Origin: an uncultured Alphaproteobacteria bacterium
Lineage (GTDB): Bacteria > Pseudomonadota > Alphaproteobacteria > HIMB59 > GCA-002718135
Assembly: GCA_902588745.1 (NCBI GenBank)
Contig: CACIQI010000003.1
Span: 62,001 to 126,000 of the forward strand
Reading direction: 5' to 3'
DNA: 64,000 nt
The notes under the pieces were generated by a model. That model did not search any database and was not told where the DNA came from. It saw only the letters and a list, made by a program, of their open reading frames with translations. Position 1 is the stretch's first letter. The number at the start of each line of letters is the position of its first letter. Of this stretch, positions 1 through 9,856 are shown piece by piece. The position numbers were made by a program, and so were the translations under genes.

Positions 1-57
1 TCTTTTGGAAATCAATCAGGTGATTCTGATGATTTAGATGAAGATATCCCTTTTTAA
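1..57 (+). CDS. ssb: Single-stranded DNA-binding protein SSB, C-terminal tail only
   Basis: The window opens inside a reading frame that ends in an acidic, glycine- and serine-containing tail closing with the residues DEDIPF and a TAA stop. This is the classic SSB C-terminal tip (consensus DDDIPF), the docking site for SSB-interacting proteins such as RecG, PriA and RecQ. Only 18 residues are visible, so the OB-fold is outside the window. An ssb gene directly upstream of gyrA is a common alphaproteobacterial arrangement, which supports the call. No other protein family I know ends this way. Confidence 0.85.
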   Translation, partial: SFGNQSGDSDDLDEDIPF

Positions 58-132
58 ATTTTTATATTAGATATTATTATTTAATCACTGAAAAATAACG
101 CTTTTTTAATATAATTTAATCATTTATTTATA

Positions 133-161
133 TTGGTTTAAATTATGTTTTTTGATATTAA
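133..161 (+). promoter_or_regulatory. Possible sigma-70-type promoter for gyrA
   Basis: A TTGGTT hexamer and a TATTAA hexamer are separated by 17 bases, which would place the transcription start about 30 bases before the GTG of gyrA. The surrounding 140 bases are almost pure A/T, so chance matches are frequent. The spacing is the only real support. Confidence 0.25.
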
Positions 162-199
162 AAAGTCTTAATTTTTCTTAGAAAACTTGGATTTTTTTA

Positions 200-2878
200 G
201 TGCCTGACGATATAGATACATCAAATAACGATAATCAAGAAGCTACTAATATACCTTCAGTAAGTTTAGAGCAAGAAATGCAAAAATCCTACCTGGATTA
301 TGCAATGTCTGTAATAGTTAGTAGAGCACTTCCAGACTGTAGAGATGGCTTAAAACCAGTTCACAGAAGAATATTATACTCTATGAGTGAGTCAGGATAC
401 AATTTTAACAAACCATACAAAAAATCTGCAAGAATAGTGGGTGATGTAATGGGTAAATATCATCCTCACGGAGACTCAGCTATTTACAATTCTATGGTTA
501 GAATGGCACAAGATTTTTCTATGCGATTAGAGTTAATCGATGGTCAAGGAAATTTTGGATCTTTAGATGGAGACCCTCCTGCAGCAATGAGATACACTGA
601 AGCACGACTTGCTAAAGTATCCGAGAAGCTTGTTGAAGATATTGATAAAAACACTGTTTCGTTTCAACCTAATTATGATGATACAACAAAAGAGCCCTCA
701 GTATTGCCTTCCCAATTTCCAAATCTTTTAGTTAATGGTGCATCGGGAATTGCAGTTGGAATGGCGACTAATATTGCACCGCATAACTTAGGAGAAGTAA
801 TAGATGCATCTTTATATCTTATTAAAAATCCAGATTGTAATATTTCAGACCTTCAAAAATATATTTTTGGTCCTGATTTTCCAACAGGAGGTCAAATAAT
901 TGGTAAAAAAGGCATAACAGAAGCTTTTGAAACTGGAAAAGGAGGGTGTGTAGTTAGGTCAAAGACTAGTATTGAAAGTTTTAAAAAGGATCGTGAAGCA
1001 ATCATTCTTCATGAAATACCTTATCAGGTTAATAAATCAAAATTATTAGAAAGGATTGCGGAAATTGTAAAAAATGGAATTGTTGAAGGAATTTCAGATT
1101 TAAGAGATGAGTCAGATAGAAACGGTGTTAGGGTTGTTATAGAATTAAAAAAAGATGTAGACTCAAATATTATTCTTAATCAATTATATAAATATACGTT
1201 AATTCAAACGACATTTAATTCTAATATGCTTGCTTTAAATAAAGGTAAGCCAGAACAAATGAATTTAAAAGAAATTTTATCTTCATTTTTAGATTTTAGA
1301 GAAGAAGTAATAATAAAAAGAACATTATTTGATCTTAATAAAGCTAGAGAAAAAGCTCATATTTTAGTTGGATTGGTTGTTACTAATGAACATATTGATG
1401 AAATTATAGAATTAATAAAAAGTTCAAAAGATACGAAAGAAGCAAAAGAAAAATTAATTAAAAAGAAATGGAAAGTATCTAAACAAAATCTTAATTTTAT
1501 TAAATCAGTTGAGGATGATACTGTAGAGTTAAAAAACAACACTTTTAATTTTTCTGACGCACAGGCTAAAGCTATTTTAGAATTAAGATTACAAAAATTA
1601 ACTGCTTTAGAAAGAGAAGATATACAAAAAGATTTAGAAAGTCTAATTTTAGAAATTAAAAATTACCTATCTATACTTAATTCTAGGGATATTCTTCTAA
1701 AGGAAATAGAAAATGAATTAGCTGAAATTAAAAAAGAATTTGCAACCGAAAGACGTAGTGAGATTATTGATCAAGAATATGAGCAAGTAGATGATTTAAG
1801 ATATATTCAACAAGAAGATATAGTTTTAACTATTTCTAATAATGGATACATTAAAAGATCACTATTATCTAATTATCGTTCTCAAAATAGAGGAGGCAAA
1901 GGTAAAACTGGTATGTCAACAAGAGAAGAAGATTTTGTAAAAGAAATCCATTTTGCAGATACTCATACTAAACTTTTAGTTTTTTCCTCATTAGGAAAGG
2001 TTTATTCTCTAAAATCTCATGATGTTCCTGAAGCTAGTTTAAAGGCAAGGGGAAAGCCTATAGTAAATTTACTACCATTTAAAAATTCTGAAAAAATATC
2101 AACTTTTCTACCATTACCCCTAGATGAAAATCAGTGGGAAAAATTTTATGTTATTTTTACAACTAAAAATGGAATGGTTAGAAAAAATAAATTAATTGAT
2201 GTTGCTAAGAGTGGAAAAAGAGAATTAAGGGACTCAGGCAAAGTATCTATTAAACTTGATGAAAAAGATGAATTAATTGGTGTTAAGCTTTGTACTGTAG
2301 ATGATGATATTCTACTTTCTTCATCAAATGGAAAATGTTTACGTTTTCCAGTTGAAAAATTAAGATTATTTTCTGGTTTAAATTCTTCAGGTGTAAGGGG
2401 TATAAAATTAGATAAGGGCAATACAATCATTTCTTTAGCAATTTTAAAACATTCAGTGATTGATATGAGCATTCGTCAAGAATACTTAAGGGCAGCATCC
2501 GAAAGTAGAAAAGAAACTTCATCACTCAAAAATGGATTTGAAGAATTAAATAATAATGAGGAATTTCTTTTAGCTATAACATCAAAGGGTTTTGGAAAAA
2601 GATCATCTGCTTATGAATATAGAATTTCAAATAGAGGAGGTAAGGGTATAACTGGTATTATTACATCAGAAAAAAATGGTGAAGTTGTTGATTGTTTTGT
2701 TGTTAAGAATAACGATGAGATTATTCTTGTAAGTGACAAGGGCCAAATAATTAGGGTTAATGTAAACCAAATTAGAATAGCTGGAAGATCAACAAAAGGT
2801 GTAAGTATTTTTAAGATTCCTGAAAGTGATAGAATTGTTTCTGTTTCTAGAATACAAGAATTCAAAAATGATGAATAA
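200..2878 (+). CDS. gyrA: DNA gyrase subunit A
   Basis: Catalytic subunit of DNA gyrase, which introduces negative supercoils together with GyrB. The protein has the usual 892-residue length. The winged-helix/tower breakage-reunion domain comes first, with the active-site tyrosine in the AMRYTEARL context at about residue 132. The beta-pinwheel C-terminal domain follows and starts with a GyrA box variant (QNRGGKG, near residue 561; canonical QRRGGKG). The start is a GTG that gives the expected N-terminus, with the conserved [24 protein letters not shown]-type segment beginning near residue 23; no clear Shine-Dalgarno precedes it. In the quinolone-determining region the sequence is HGDSAIYN, so Asn97 sits where E. 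coli has Asp87. The 3' end overlaps coaD by 11 bases. Identification is certain. Confidence 0.98.
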   Translation: MPDDIDTSNNDNQEATNIPSVSLEQEMQKSYLDYAMSVIVSRALPDCRDGLKPVHRRILYSMSESGYNFNKPYKKSARIVGDVMGKYHPHGDSAIYNSMVRMAQDFSMRLELIDGQGNFGSLDGDPPAAMRYTEARLAKVSEKLVEDIDKNTVSFQPNYDDTTKEPSVLPSQFPNLLVNGASGIAVGMATNIAPHNLGEVIDASLYLIKNPDCNISDLQKYIFGPDFPTGGQIIGKKGITEAFETGKGGCVVRSKTSIESFKKDREAIILHEIPYQVNKSKLLERIAEIVKNGIVEGISDLRDESDRNGVRVVIELKKDVDSNIILNQLYKYTLIQTTFNSNMLALNKGKPEQMNLKEILSSFLDFREEVIIKRTLFDLNKAREKAHILVGLVVTNEHIDEIIELIKSSKDTKEAKEKLIKKKWKVSKQNLNFIKSVEDDTVELKNNTFNFSDAQAKAILELRLQKLTALEREDIQKDLESLILEIKNYLSILNSRDILLKEIENELAEIKKEFATERRSEIIDQEYEQVDDLRYIQQEDIVLTISNNGYIKRSLLSNYRSQNRGGKGKTGMSTREEDFVKEIHFADTHTKLLVFSSLGKVYSLKSHDVPEASLKARGKPIVNLLPFKNSEKISTFLPLPLDENQWEKFYVIFTTKNGMVRKNKLIDVAKSGKRELRDSGKVSIKLDEKDELIGVKLCTVDDDILLSSSNGKCLRFPVEKLRLFSGLNSSGVRGIKLDKGNTIISLAILKHSVIDMSIRQEYLRAASESRKETSSLKNGFEELNNNEEFLLAITSKGFGKRSSAYEYRISNRGGKGITGIITSEKNGEVVDCFVVKNNDEIILVSDKGQIIRVNVNQIRIAGRSTKGVSIFKIPESDRIVSVSRIQEFKNDE

Positions 2879-3362
2879 AATTGGAATATATCCGGGTACT
2901 TTTGATCCTATGACTGCAGGTCATATGGACATAATCAAAAGATCATTAAGAATAGTAGATAATTTAGTAATTGCTGTCGCTAATAATATTAACAAAGATT
3001 CATTATTTAGTGTTCAAGAAAGAATTAATATTATCAAAAGTGATATCAGTTCTGTAAATGAGCTAAATTCAAAAATTAATGTTACTGAATTATCAGGATT
3101 ACTTACAACTTTTGCTAAAGATCAAAATGCCACATGTATAATACGTGGTTTAAGAGCAGTATCTGATTTTGAGTATGAATTCCAAATGACAGGCATGAAC
3201 TACCAACTTAACCCCGATATCGAGACAATATTTCTTATGACTTCAGAAAAAAACTCATTCATTTCATCTAATTTTGTTAAAGAAGTCCACAAACTAGGTG
3301 GTGATGTTTCAAATTTTGTTTCTAAAAATACTTTAGAGCAGCTTAATAAAAAAAACTCTTAG
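2868..3362 (+). CDS. coaD: Phosphopantetheine adenylyltransferase
   Basis: Transfers AMP from ATP to 4'-phosphopantetheine, the penultimate step of coenzyme A synthesis. The N-terminus carries the nucleotidyltransferase signature [12 protein letters not shown] (T/HxGH type), and the C-terminal part has the SSNFVKEVH motif of the family; about 164 residues is the usual size. The open frame extends upstream into gyrA, but the family N-terminus ([13 protein letters not shown]) fixes the start at one of two adjacent ATG codons, the second 3 bases later. The start lies inside the last codons of gyrA, so the two genes are probably translationally coupled. Confidence 0.95.
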   Translation: MMNKIGIYPGTFDPMTAGHMDIIKRSLRIVDNLVIAVANNINKDSLFSVQERINIIKSDISSVNELNSKINVTELSGLLTTFAKDQNATCIIRGLRAVSDFEYEFQMTGMNYQLNPDIETIFLMTSEKNSFISSNFVKEVHKLGGDVSNFVSKNTLEQLNKKNS

Positions 3363-3370
3363 TTAATCAC

Positions 3371-3399
3371 TTGCGCTTACAATATTTGAACTATATAGA
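3371..3399 (+). promoter_or_regulatory. Promoter of tRNA-Lys
   Basis: TTGCGC and TATAGA hexamers are separated by exactly 17 bases, with the -10 element ending 13 bases before the mature tRNA. This is good geometry for a sigma-70 promoter in this AT-rich genome. It lies in the gap after coaD, so the tRNA can be transcribed independently. Confidence 0.55.
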
Positions 3400-3412
3400 A
3401 TACAAATTCGAT

Positions 3413-3488
<76 letters not shown>

Positions 3489-3494
3489 TCCAAA

Positions 3495-3677
3495 ATGAAA
3501 AAAGCAAAAATTAAAAATATTGCATCAGGTATTGAGAAAAATTGCGACATTTTAAGAAAAAATGATAACATTCTTGAAGTAGTTCTTGAAGGAACAACAA
3601 TAAAGATATTGCTTAAAAAAAAGACTAATAAATATATCGGATATTTTAAAGAAATGGAATTTGTGTCTGATGGTTAA
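3495..3677 (+). CDS. Small basic protein of unknown function, directly downstream of tRNA-Lys
   Basis: Sixty residues, strongly lysine-rich, with a predicted beta-rich centre (ILEVVLEGTTIKILLKKK) and a C-terminal aromatic patch; no signal peptide or membrane segment. I do not recognise the family. The ATG lies 6 bases after the encoded CCA of tRNA-Lys, so there is no room for its own promoter or Shine-Dalgarno and it is probably on the tRNA transcript. The stop overlaps the 3' end of the convergent gene by 4 bases. The codon pattern looks coding and matches its neighbours, but the small size leaves some doubt. Confidence 0.6.
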   Translation: MKKAKIKNIASGIEKNCDILRKNDNILEVVLEGTTIKILLKKKTNKYIGYFKEMEFVSDG

Positions 3678-4111
3678 TTTTTATTCCTAATATTTAATTC
3701 GTTTTCATAATCAATTTGTACTTGTTTTAAAATTTCTTTCTTTGTTTTTAATTTACCTTTACCCACACCTGGGCAATTTTTAGCAATATCGTTATTCCAA
3801 GTTTTTGTATTCATATTTTCAGGCCAAAAAGGCCAAGTTCTACATTGTATAGGTCTTGATTTATAAACAGTGCATTTGCTATCTTTCAAAAATATGCAAT
3901 TTCCATTATTTTTTTTTAGTTCCTTTAAGTGAATGAAACCATCAGTTTTTTGACAATAGTTTTTTACAAAGTTTTGTTCTGTTATTTTAAATCCATCTGA
4001 CAATTTTTTAATATCTTTCTTACTTAAATAAACAAAACCATAAGTACCTCTTGAAACACAACAATTTCCAGAACCCTGGCATTCAAATCTAATACCTTTT
4101 TCTATATCCAT
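3674..4111 (-). CDS. YkgJ-type cysteine-cluster (CxxCxxCC family) protein
   Basis: The 145-residue protein has the spaced cysteines of the putative zinc- or iron-chelating domain family PF03692. C11 and the pair C17/C18 lie in FECQGSGNCC. A second group follows in the NCIFLKDSKCTVYKSRP and IQCRTWPFW segments, the latter matching the family hallmark RPxxCRxWPF. A last cysteine sits near residue 115 in KNCPG. Function in the cell is not established for this family; a metal-binding role is inferred from the cysteines. It is 4 bases downstream of recG on the same strand and probably cotranscribed with it. Confidence 0.85.
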   Translation of the reverse strand: MDIEKGIRFECQGSGNCCVSRGTYGFVYLSKKDIKKLSDGFKITEQNFVKNYCQKTDGFIHLKELKKNNGNCIFLKDSKCTVYKSRPIQCRTWPFWPENMNTKTWNNDIAKNCPGVGKGKLKTKKEILKQVQIDYENELNIRNKN

Positions 4112-4115
4112 AATA

Positions 4116-6197
4116 TTATCCAGCAGTAAGTGTTAAAATTGCTGCATCTCTTTCTTGAAGATACAATAAGTTTCGAAGATTTTCTCCTTCTATGTTTTCT
4201 AATTTTGGATTTTTGGATAATATATCTTCTACCATAATTTTAGCATCTTCTAATAGATCGTAATCAAAACTAAGATCAGCTACATAAAAAGATGGGCTGC
4301 CAGATTGTTTTTTTCCTAAAATTTCTCCTGGACCTCTTATTTTTAAATCCTCTTCAGCGATTTTAAAACCATCATTTGTTTGCTTCATTATATCAATTCT
4401 TTGTTTTGAAATTTCCCCAATATTATCTTTATGTAAAAGTATACAATATGATTGAATGTCATTTCTACCAACACGACCTCTCAATTGATGAAGTTGAGCT
4501 AAACCAAATCTTTCTGCATGTTCAATTACAATTGTTGTTGCAGAAGGAATATCTACACCAACTTCAATAACAGTTGTTGAAACTAAAATTTTATAATCCT
4601 CATTTTTAAACTTTGTCATTATTTCTTCTTTTTCTATTTCACTTAAACGTCCATGCATTAAAAGAACTTTATTTTTGAAATATTTTTTTAAAATTTTGTA
4701 TCTTTCCTCTGCAGCTTTTAGATCTAACTCTTCAGATTCTTCTATTAATGGGCATACCCAGTAAAATTTAGACGATGAATTTTTAATTTTTTCTTTTATT
4801 CTATCAATAAGTTGATTTTCTTTTTTTAATGACAAAGAGCTAGTTATAATTGGTTTACGACCTAAAGGTTTTTCAATTAATTTACTCTCTTTCATATCTC
4901 CATATGCTGCTAAAGTTAATGTTCTTGGAATGGGAGTCGCACTCATTACTAAAATATTTGGTTTATGATTTTTATGGTTAAATACCATTCTCTGATAAAC
5001 TCCAAATCTATGCTGTTCATCAATAACTGCTAAACCTAAATTTTTAAATTTTACAGTATCTTGTATTAAAGCATGTGTCCCTATTATAATATCTGCTTTT
5101 CCCTCTGCAATTTCATCTAATTTTCCTTTCCTTTCCTTACCCTTATCCTTTCCTGTAAGAACAAGAACGTTTATTTTTGAATCTTTTAATAAATTTACAA
5201 TATTTTCATAATGTTGAAATGCGAGAATTGTAGTAGGCACCATTAATGCCGATTGAAAATTACTTTCAAATACTTTTATCATTGATATTAAAGCTACAAT
5301 AGTTTTTCCAGACCCAACATCTCCTTGCAACAATCTTATCATTTGATTCGAACTTGCTAGATCCTTAAGTATTTCTTTGATTACATTATTTTGTGAATTT
5401 GTGAGTTGAAAATCTAAATTACTATAAAATTTATTTAATGTTTTATTTTCACTAGTAATCTTAAGACCTTTTTTCTTTTGATTAAAATTTCTCATAATTC
5501 CTATAGCTAATTGATGAGATAATAATTCATCAAATGCTAGTCTTCTTCTGAGAAAATTTTTATTTTTTATATTATTATCACTTGGATTATGAAGGTTTTT
5601 AACTACATCTTTCCATCCTTTAAAATTATATTTATTTAATATTGAAGTTTCTATCCATTCATTAAAATTTGGTAAATTATTTAATATTTGATCGGTTAAT
5701 TTATTCATTATTTTTTGATTGAGGCCACTAGTTAAACTGTAAACTGCCTCTTTACTTTTGATTATTTTGTTATTGTTTAAAACACTTACATGACTAGGGT
5801 GTGTTATTTGAAATGTGTTTCTAAAATATTCTAATTTTCCAGATACTAATCTATTTTCATTTGTTGGAAACATTTGTCTCAGCATAGGATGTCTTGCGTT
5901 AAAATATACTAAATCAATATTTGTATCTCCGCATATACATTTAATTTTGTAGGGTTGTCTCTTAAACCTTGAAGGCTCATGTTTAATAATTTTTAAATTT
6001 AATGTAACTAAAGAATTAATCTCAGCATCATGAATATTTTCATAGAATTTTCTTTCAAGAATGTTATTTGGTATATTCCAAACAAAATGAATATTCTTAT
6101 ATATACCTAATTTATTAATAATTTGTTCTAACTTTGGACCAACTCCTTTGAGAGAAGATATTGAAGATAACATGTAATTTAATTTTTCTGGTCTCAT
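4116..6197 (-). CDS. recG: ATP-dependent DNA helicase RecG
   Basis: Branch-migration helicase that remodels stalled replication forks and Holliday junctions. The order of parts is normal: N-terminal helical region with a helix-hairpin-helix-like GVGPKLEQII at about residues 18-27, OB-fold wedge domain (about 60-140), then superfamily 2 helicase motor. Walker A is GDVGSGKT (292-299), the Walker B motif is DEQH (393-396), and motif VI (QLRGRVGR) follows. At 693 residues it is full length. It is transcribed away from the divergent sdhE-mfd pair 43 bases off; this recG/sdhE/mfd neighbourhood is typical of alphaproteobacteria. Confidence 0.97.
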   Translation of the reverse strand: MRPEKLNYMLSSISSLKGVGPKLEQIINKLGIYKNIHFVWNIPNNILERKFYENIHDAEINSLVTLNLKIIKHEPSRFKRQPYKIKCICGDTNIDLVYFNARHPMLRQMFPTNENRLVSGKLEYFRNTFQITHPSHVSVLNNNKIIKSKEAVYSLTSGLNQKIMNKLTDQILNNLPNFNEWIETSILNKYNFKGWKDVVKNLHNPSDNNIKNKNFLRRRLAFDELLSHQLAIGIMRNFNQKKKGLKITSENKTLNKFYSNLDFQLTNSQNNVIKEILKDLASSNQMIRLLQGDVGSGKTIVALISMIKVFESNFQSALMVPTTILAFQHYENIVNLLKDSKINVLVLTGKDKGKERKGKLDEIAEGKADIIIGTHALIQDTVKFKNLGLAVIDEQHRFGVYQRMVFNHKNHKPNILVMSATPIPRTLTLAAYGDMKESKLIEKPLGRKPIITSSLSLKKENQLIDRIKEKIKNSSSKFYWVCPLIEESEELDLKAAEERYKILKKYFKNKVLLMHGRLSEIEKEEIMTKFKNEDYKILVSTTVIEVGVDIPSATTIVIEHAERFGLAQLHQLRGRVGRNDIQSYCILLHKDNIGEISKQRIDIMKQTNDGFKIAEEDLKIRGPGEILGKKQSGSPSFYVADLSFDYDLLEDAKIMVEDILSKNPKLENIEGENLRNLLYLQERDAAILTLTAG

Positions 6198-6240
6198 AGA
6201 TTTTTTTAAAATTATAAACTATATTCTATATTCAATTTTT

Positions 6241-6489
6241 ATGTCATTCAATTCACTTAAAAAAACTATAAAATATAGGGTTTCTTACTCAGGAACAAAA
6301 GAGACAGATATTTTATACAAAAGATATTTTATAAATCAGTTAGATAAATTTAGTGAAAAAGATCTTGAGGATATTAAATCGATATTTAATCATTTCTCAG
6401 ATAATGAGATTTATGATTTTCTTACTTCTAAGGTAGCTATTCCATTGGAATTTAAGGGAATATTTAATAAAATACTTAATGAAGAATAA
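6241..6489 (+). CDS. sdhE: Succinate dehydrogenase flavinylation factor SdhE
   Basis: An 82-residue protein of the SdhE/YgfY (DUF339) family, which promotes covalent FAD attachment to SdhA. The family signature RGxxE-D-L is represented by SGTKETDILY: the Gly and Glu are kept but the Arg is Ser. A helical domain follows, with the usual FSDNEIYDFLT-type segment. Its stop overlaps the start of mfd by 11 bases. The position between recG and mfd is the conserved alphaproteobacterial location and supports the assignment despite the short, diverged sequence. Confidence 0.85.
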   Translation: MSFNSLKKTIKYRVSYSGTKETDILYKRYFINQLDKFSEKDLEDIKSIFNHFSDNEIYDFLTSKVAIPLEFKGIFNKILNEE

Positions 6490-9400
6490 AAATACAATCG
6501 GTCCATCAATTCATAATGTTGAACCCTTTTTCATTTCGCAGTTTTATCAAAATTCCAATAAATCAATTTTATACATTGGAAAAGATGAGAGAGAAATATC
6601 ATCTATGCAGGAAAAAATTAAATGGTTATTACCTGATATTGAGATTTTATTATTTAAATCTTGGGATCAAATACCCTACGATAATGTATCACCCTCAAAA
6701 GAAGTTCAAATCGAAAGATTAAAAACTCTTAAAATTCTATCAAATTCTAATGCAAAAAGAATAATACTTACAACAATTAATTCAATAACACAAAAAATAA
6801 TTCCTAAATCAATTATAAATTCGCAACTTTTTAAAATTTCAAAAAAACAAAAATTTAAACTTGAAGATCTTATAAATAATCTTGTGCTTTTAGGTTTTCA
6901 AAGAACTTCTTTAGTTCGTGATAAATCTGAATTTTCAGTTAGAGGATCAATTTTAGATATTTTTCCCTATGATAGATCTAAGCCAATAAGAATAGATTTT
7001 TTTGATGAAGAAATAGAAACAATTTTTGAATTTGATCCAATTAATCAAAAAAGACTAAAAGAAATAAATAGTGATTTAGAGTTTAATATTGTTAATGAAT
7101 TAATTCTTAATGAAGATAATCTGAACTTATTTAGAAAAAATTTTAGGGAAATATTTCCAGAGTATAGGAATAGTCAAGTTTATAATCTTTTTTCTGAAAA
7201 AATTATTCCATCCGGCGGCGAACAATTCTTACCTTTATTTTACGATAATCTTGAAACATTTTTTGATTATATTGAAGAATATAAAATTTTACTAAATGAT
7301 GAATTTAATAACATTTTTGAAAATAGATTAGAAAACATAAATGATTTTTATTTAGCAAGAAAAAATAATAAAGAAAGTTTTTTTCTATCACCTGAATATT
7401 TTTATTTGAATAAAAAAATATTTAAAAAATATTTAGAAAATAATGAACACTTTTACTTCAATACATTTGATAAAAACAATTATATTAATATTGATGTAAA
7501 TATTATTAATAATTTATCATCTATTAAAAAAGAAATAGATTTTAGTTTTATAAATCAATTTTTTACAGCTAATTCTAAAGATAATATAATTTATATATGC
7601 TGTCGTAGTAAAGGAAGTTTAGAAAGGGTATCTAAGATATTAGAAAATAATTTAAGCTTAAAATTAAATGATGTGACAAACTTTAATCATTCATTTCCAG
7701 ATAAAATATTTTTAACTATTCTAGATATTGAGGAGTCTTTTAAATTTAATAAATATATTTTTATTAATGAAAAATCATTATTTGGTTATTTTTTTAATAC
7801 GAAAATATCTAAATCACGCAAACAAACAATATTTTTTGAAGAATTAAATAAATTATCTATTGATTCTATTCTGGTTCATTCTGAGTACGGTCTTTGTAAG
7901 TTTAATAATATTAGAAAAATTGAATTAAATGACTCAATTCATGAATGTTTAGAATTGGAATTTTTTGAAAATCAAAAACTTTTTTTACCAGTTGAAAATT
8001 TAAGTTATGTATCAAAATACAGTGATGACACTGATGGAAATATTATTTTAGATAAACTCGGTGCTTCGTATTGGCAAAAAAGGAAAGCAGATGCAAAAAA
8101 GAAAATTAGAGATGCTGCAAAGAAACTTATTTCAATAGCTTCTAAGAGACTTCAATCTCAATCTTATGAAATTAATACAAATATCCCTGAATACGATAAA
8201 TTTGTTAGCACTTTCCCATATGTTGAAACTGATGATCAATTGAATGCAATTCAAGATGTGATTAATGATTTTTCTAAAATGATACCATCTGATAGATTAA
8301 TTGTAGGTGATGTTGCTTTTGGTAAAACAGAAGTAATTTTAAGAGCTATTTTCCTTGCTGCAAAATCAAATTTACAATCTGTAGTTTTAGTTCCAACTAC
8401 CATTTTATCTAGACAGCATTTTATTAATTTCAAAAAAAGATTATCTATTTTTGGTATTAACATTGCAGAAATTTCTAGATTAGTATCATTAAAAGATAAA
8501 AAAGAAATTTTTGAAAAATGCAATAATGGTAATATAGATGTATTGGTTGGCACTCATGCATTATTAAATAATAAATTAAAATTTAAAAAACTAGGCCTAA
8601 TAGTTTACGATGAAGAACAAAAACTAGGAACAATTCAAAAAGAAAAATTTAAAGAAATTGCACCGAAAGCTCATTGTATCTCACTTAGTGCAACACCTAT
8701 TCCAAGAACTTTAAGCATGTCTCTTTCAGGAATAAGAGATCTAAGTCTAATCCTTACAGCGCCATTTGAAAGAATGGCGGTTAGGACTTATGTTTCCCCC
8801 TTTGATTCTTTGACTATCAAAGAAGCTATAAAAAGAGAAATATATGGAAGAAAAAACGGTGTTTATTTTGTTGTTCCAAGAAAAAAGGATTTACCTTTTG
8901 TTGAGCAATTTTTAAATGATAATTTACCAGAAATTAAATATGTAATTACTCATGGTCAACTTAGTCCTAAATTATTAGAAAGTAGAATATCAAAATTTTA
9001 TAACCAAGAAGTACCTTTAATGTTAAGCACAAATATTATTGAAAATGGTTTAGATTTGCCTCATGTAAATACAATTATTGTTTACCGATCAAATATATTT
9101 TCTTTAGCAGCTTTGTATCAATTGAAAGGAAGAGTAGGACGATCTTCAAAACGCGGATACGCATACATTACATACAAAGAGAGTGAACTAAAAGATAATG
9201 GTAGAAAAAGATTATCAATAATAAACTCTTCCGATCATCTTGGTGCAGGTTTTAATATAGCATCTCAAGATCTTGATCTTCGAGGTGGTGGTTCTATAAT
9301 TGGAGAAGAACAGAGTGGTTTCATCAAGGAAATTGGAACAGAACTTTATCATCAAATGCTTGAAGAAGAGATAAATTTACAAAAAAGTAAAATTAATTCA

Positions 9401-9856
9401 GATTTTATAAAAAAAGACATTTTTCAACCAATTATTAAAATCCCTGTTGAAATTTATATACCTGAAGATTTTATTAACGATGTAGATCTAAGGCTTTCTA
9501 TTTATAAAAGAATTTCAAATATAAATAATAAAAAAGAAATTGAAGAGATTAAAATAGAATTAATAGATAGGTTTGGTAAATTGCCTAAACAATTAATTAA
9601 TTTATTAAAATTAGTAGAAATAAAAATTATTTGTTTAAAAAATAATATTGAAAAGTTTGAATTTAGTAGAAAAGGTATATTAGTTAGTTTTTTTCAAAAT
9701 AAACCAAAAAATCCAGAAAAATTATTAGAACTTTCATTATCAAAAAATAGTACTTTAATATTAAGACCTGATCAAAAAATATTTTATGATTTTGGTGGTA
9801 ATTTAATTGATGACAGATTTGAATTATCTAAAAATGTGATTAATTTGATTAAATAA
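6479..9856 (+). CDS. mfd: Transcription-repair coupling factor Mfd
   Basis: Removes RNA polymerase stalled at DNA lesions and recruits UvrA. At 1125 residues it is close to the usual 1150. A UvrB-homology N-terminal module comes first (start about residue 1-370). The RNA-polymerase-interacting CarD-like domain begins near residue 463 with SILVHSEYGLCKF. The RecG-like translocase follows, with Walker A GDVAFGKT (about 610-617, Ala in place of the usual Gly) and DEEQ box YDEEQKLG (about 711). The TRG motif region with QLKGRVGR follows, then the C-terminal TRCF domain. It overlaps sdhE at the 5' end, and its stop overlaps the start of the next gene (TAATG). Confidence 0.97.
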   Translation: MKNKNTIGPSIHNVEPFFISQFYQNSNKSILYIGKDEREISSMQEKIKWLLPDIEILLFKSWDQIPYDNVSPSKEVQIERLKTLKILSNSNAKRIILTTINSITQKIIPKSIINSQLFKISKKQKFKLEDLINNLVLLGFQRTSLVRDKSEFSVRGSILDIFPYDRSKPIRIDFFDEEIETIFEFDPINQKRLKEINSDLEFNIVNELILNEDNLNLFRKNFREIFPEYRNSQVYNLFSEKIIPSGGEQFLPLFYDNLETFFDYIEEYKILLNDEFNNIFENRLENINDFYLARKNNKESFFLSPEYFYLNKKIFKKYLENNEHFYFNTFDKNNYINIDVNIINNLSSIKKEIDFSFINQFFTANSKDNIIYICCRSKGSLERVSKILENNLSLKLNDVTNFNHSFPDKIFLTILDIEESFKFNKYIFINEKSLFGYFFNTKISKSRKQTIFFEELNKLSIDSILVHSEYGLCKFNNIRKIELNDSIHECLELEFFENQKLFLPVENLSYVSKYSDDTDGNIILDKLGASYWQKRKADAKKKIRDAAKKLISIASKRLQSQSYEINTNIPEYDKFVSTFPYVETDDQLNAIQDVINDFSKMIPSDRLIVGDVAFGKTEVILRAIFLAAKSNLQSVVLVPTTILSRQHFINFKKRLSIFGINIAEISRLVSLKDKKEIFEKCNNGNIDVLVGTHALLNNKLKFKKLGLIVYDEEQKLGTIQKEKFKEIAPKAHCISLSATPIPRTLSMSLSGIRDLSLILTAPFERMAVRTYVSPFDSLTIKEAIKREIYGRKNGVYFVVPRKKDLPFVEQFLNDNLPEIKYVITHGQLSPKLLESRISKFYNQEVPLMLSTNIIENGLDLPHVNTIIVYRSNIFSLAALYQLKGRVGRSSKRGYAYITYKESELKDNGRKRLSIINSSDHLGAGFNIASQDLDLRGGGSIIGEEQSGFIKEIGTELYHQMLEEEINLQKSKINSDFIKKDIFQPIIKIPVEIYIPEDFINDVDLRLSIYKRISNINNKKEIEEIKIELIDRFGKLPKQLINLLKLVEIKIICLKNNIEKFEFSRKGILVSFFQNKPKNPEKLLELSLSKNSTLILRPDQKIFYDFGGNLIDDRFELSKNVINLIK

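Noticed and set aside
1357-2865. Open frames on the minus strand inside gyrA (60-110 residues)
   Set aside because: They lie wholly inside a certain gene, have no recognisable family or ribosome site, and arise from the AT-rich codon use.
2826-2867. Upstream extension of coaD inside gyrA
   Set aside because: The CoaD N-terminus is fixed by the GTFDP motif a few residues after the later ATG.
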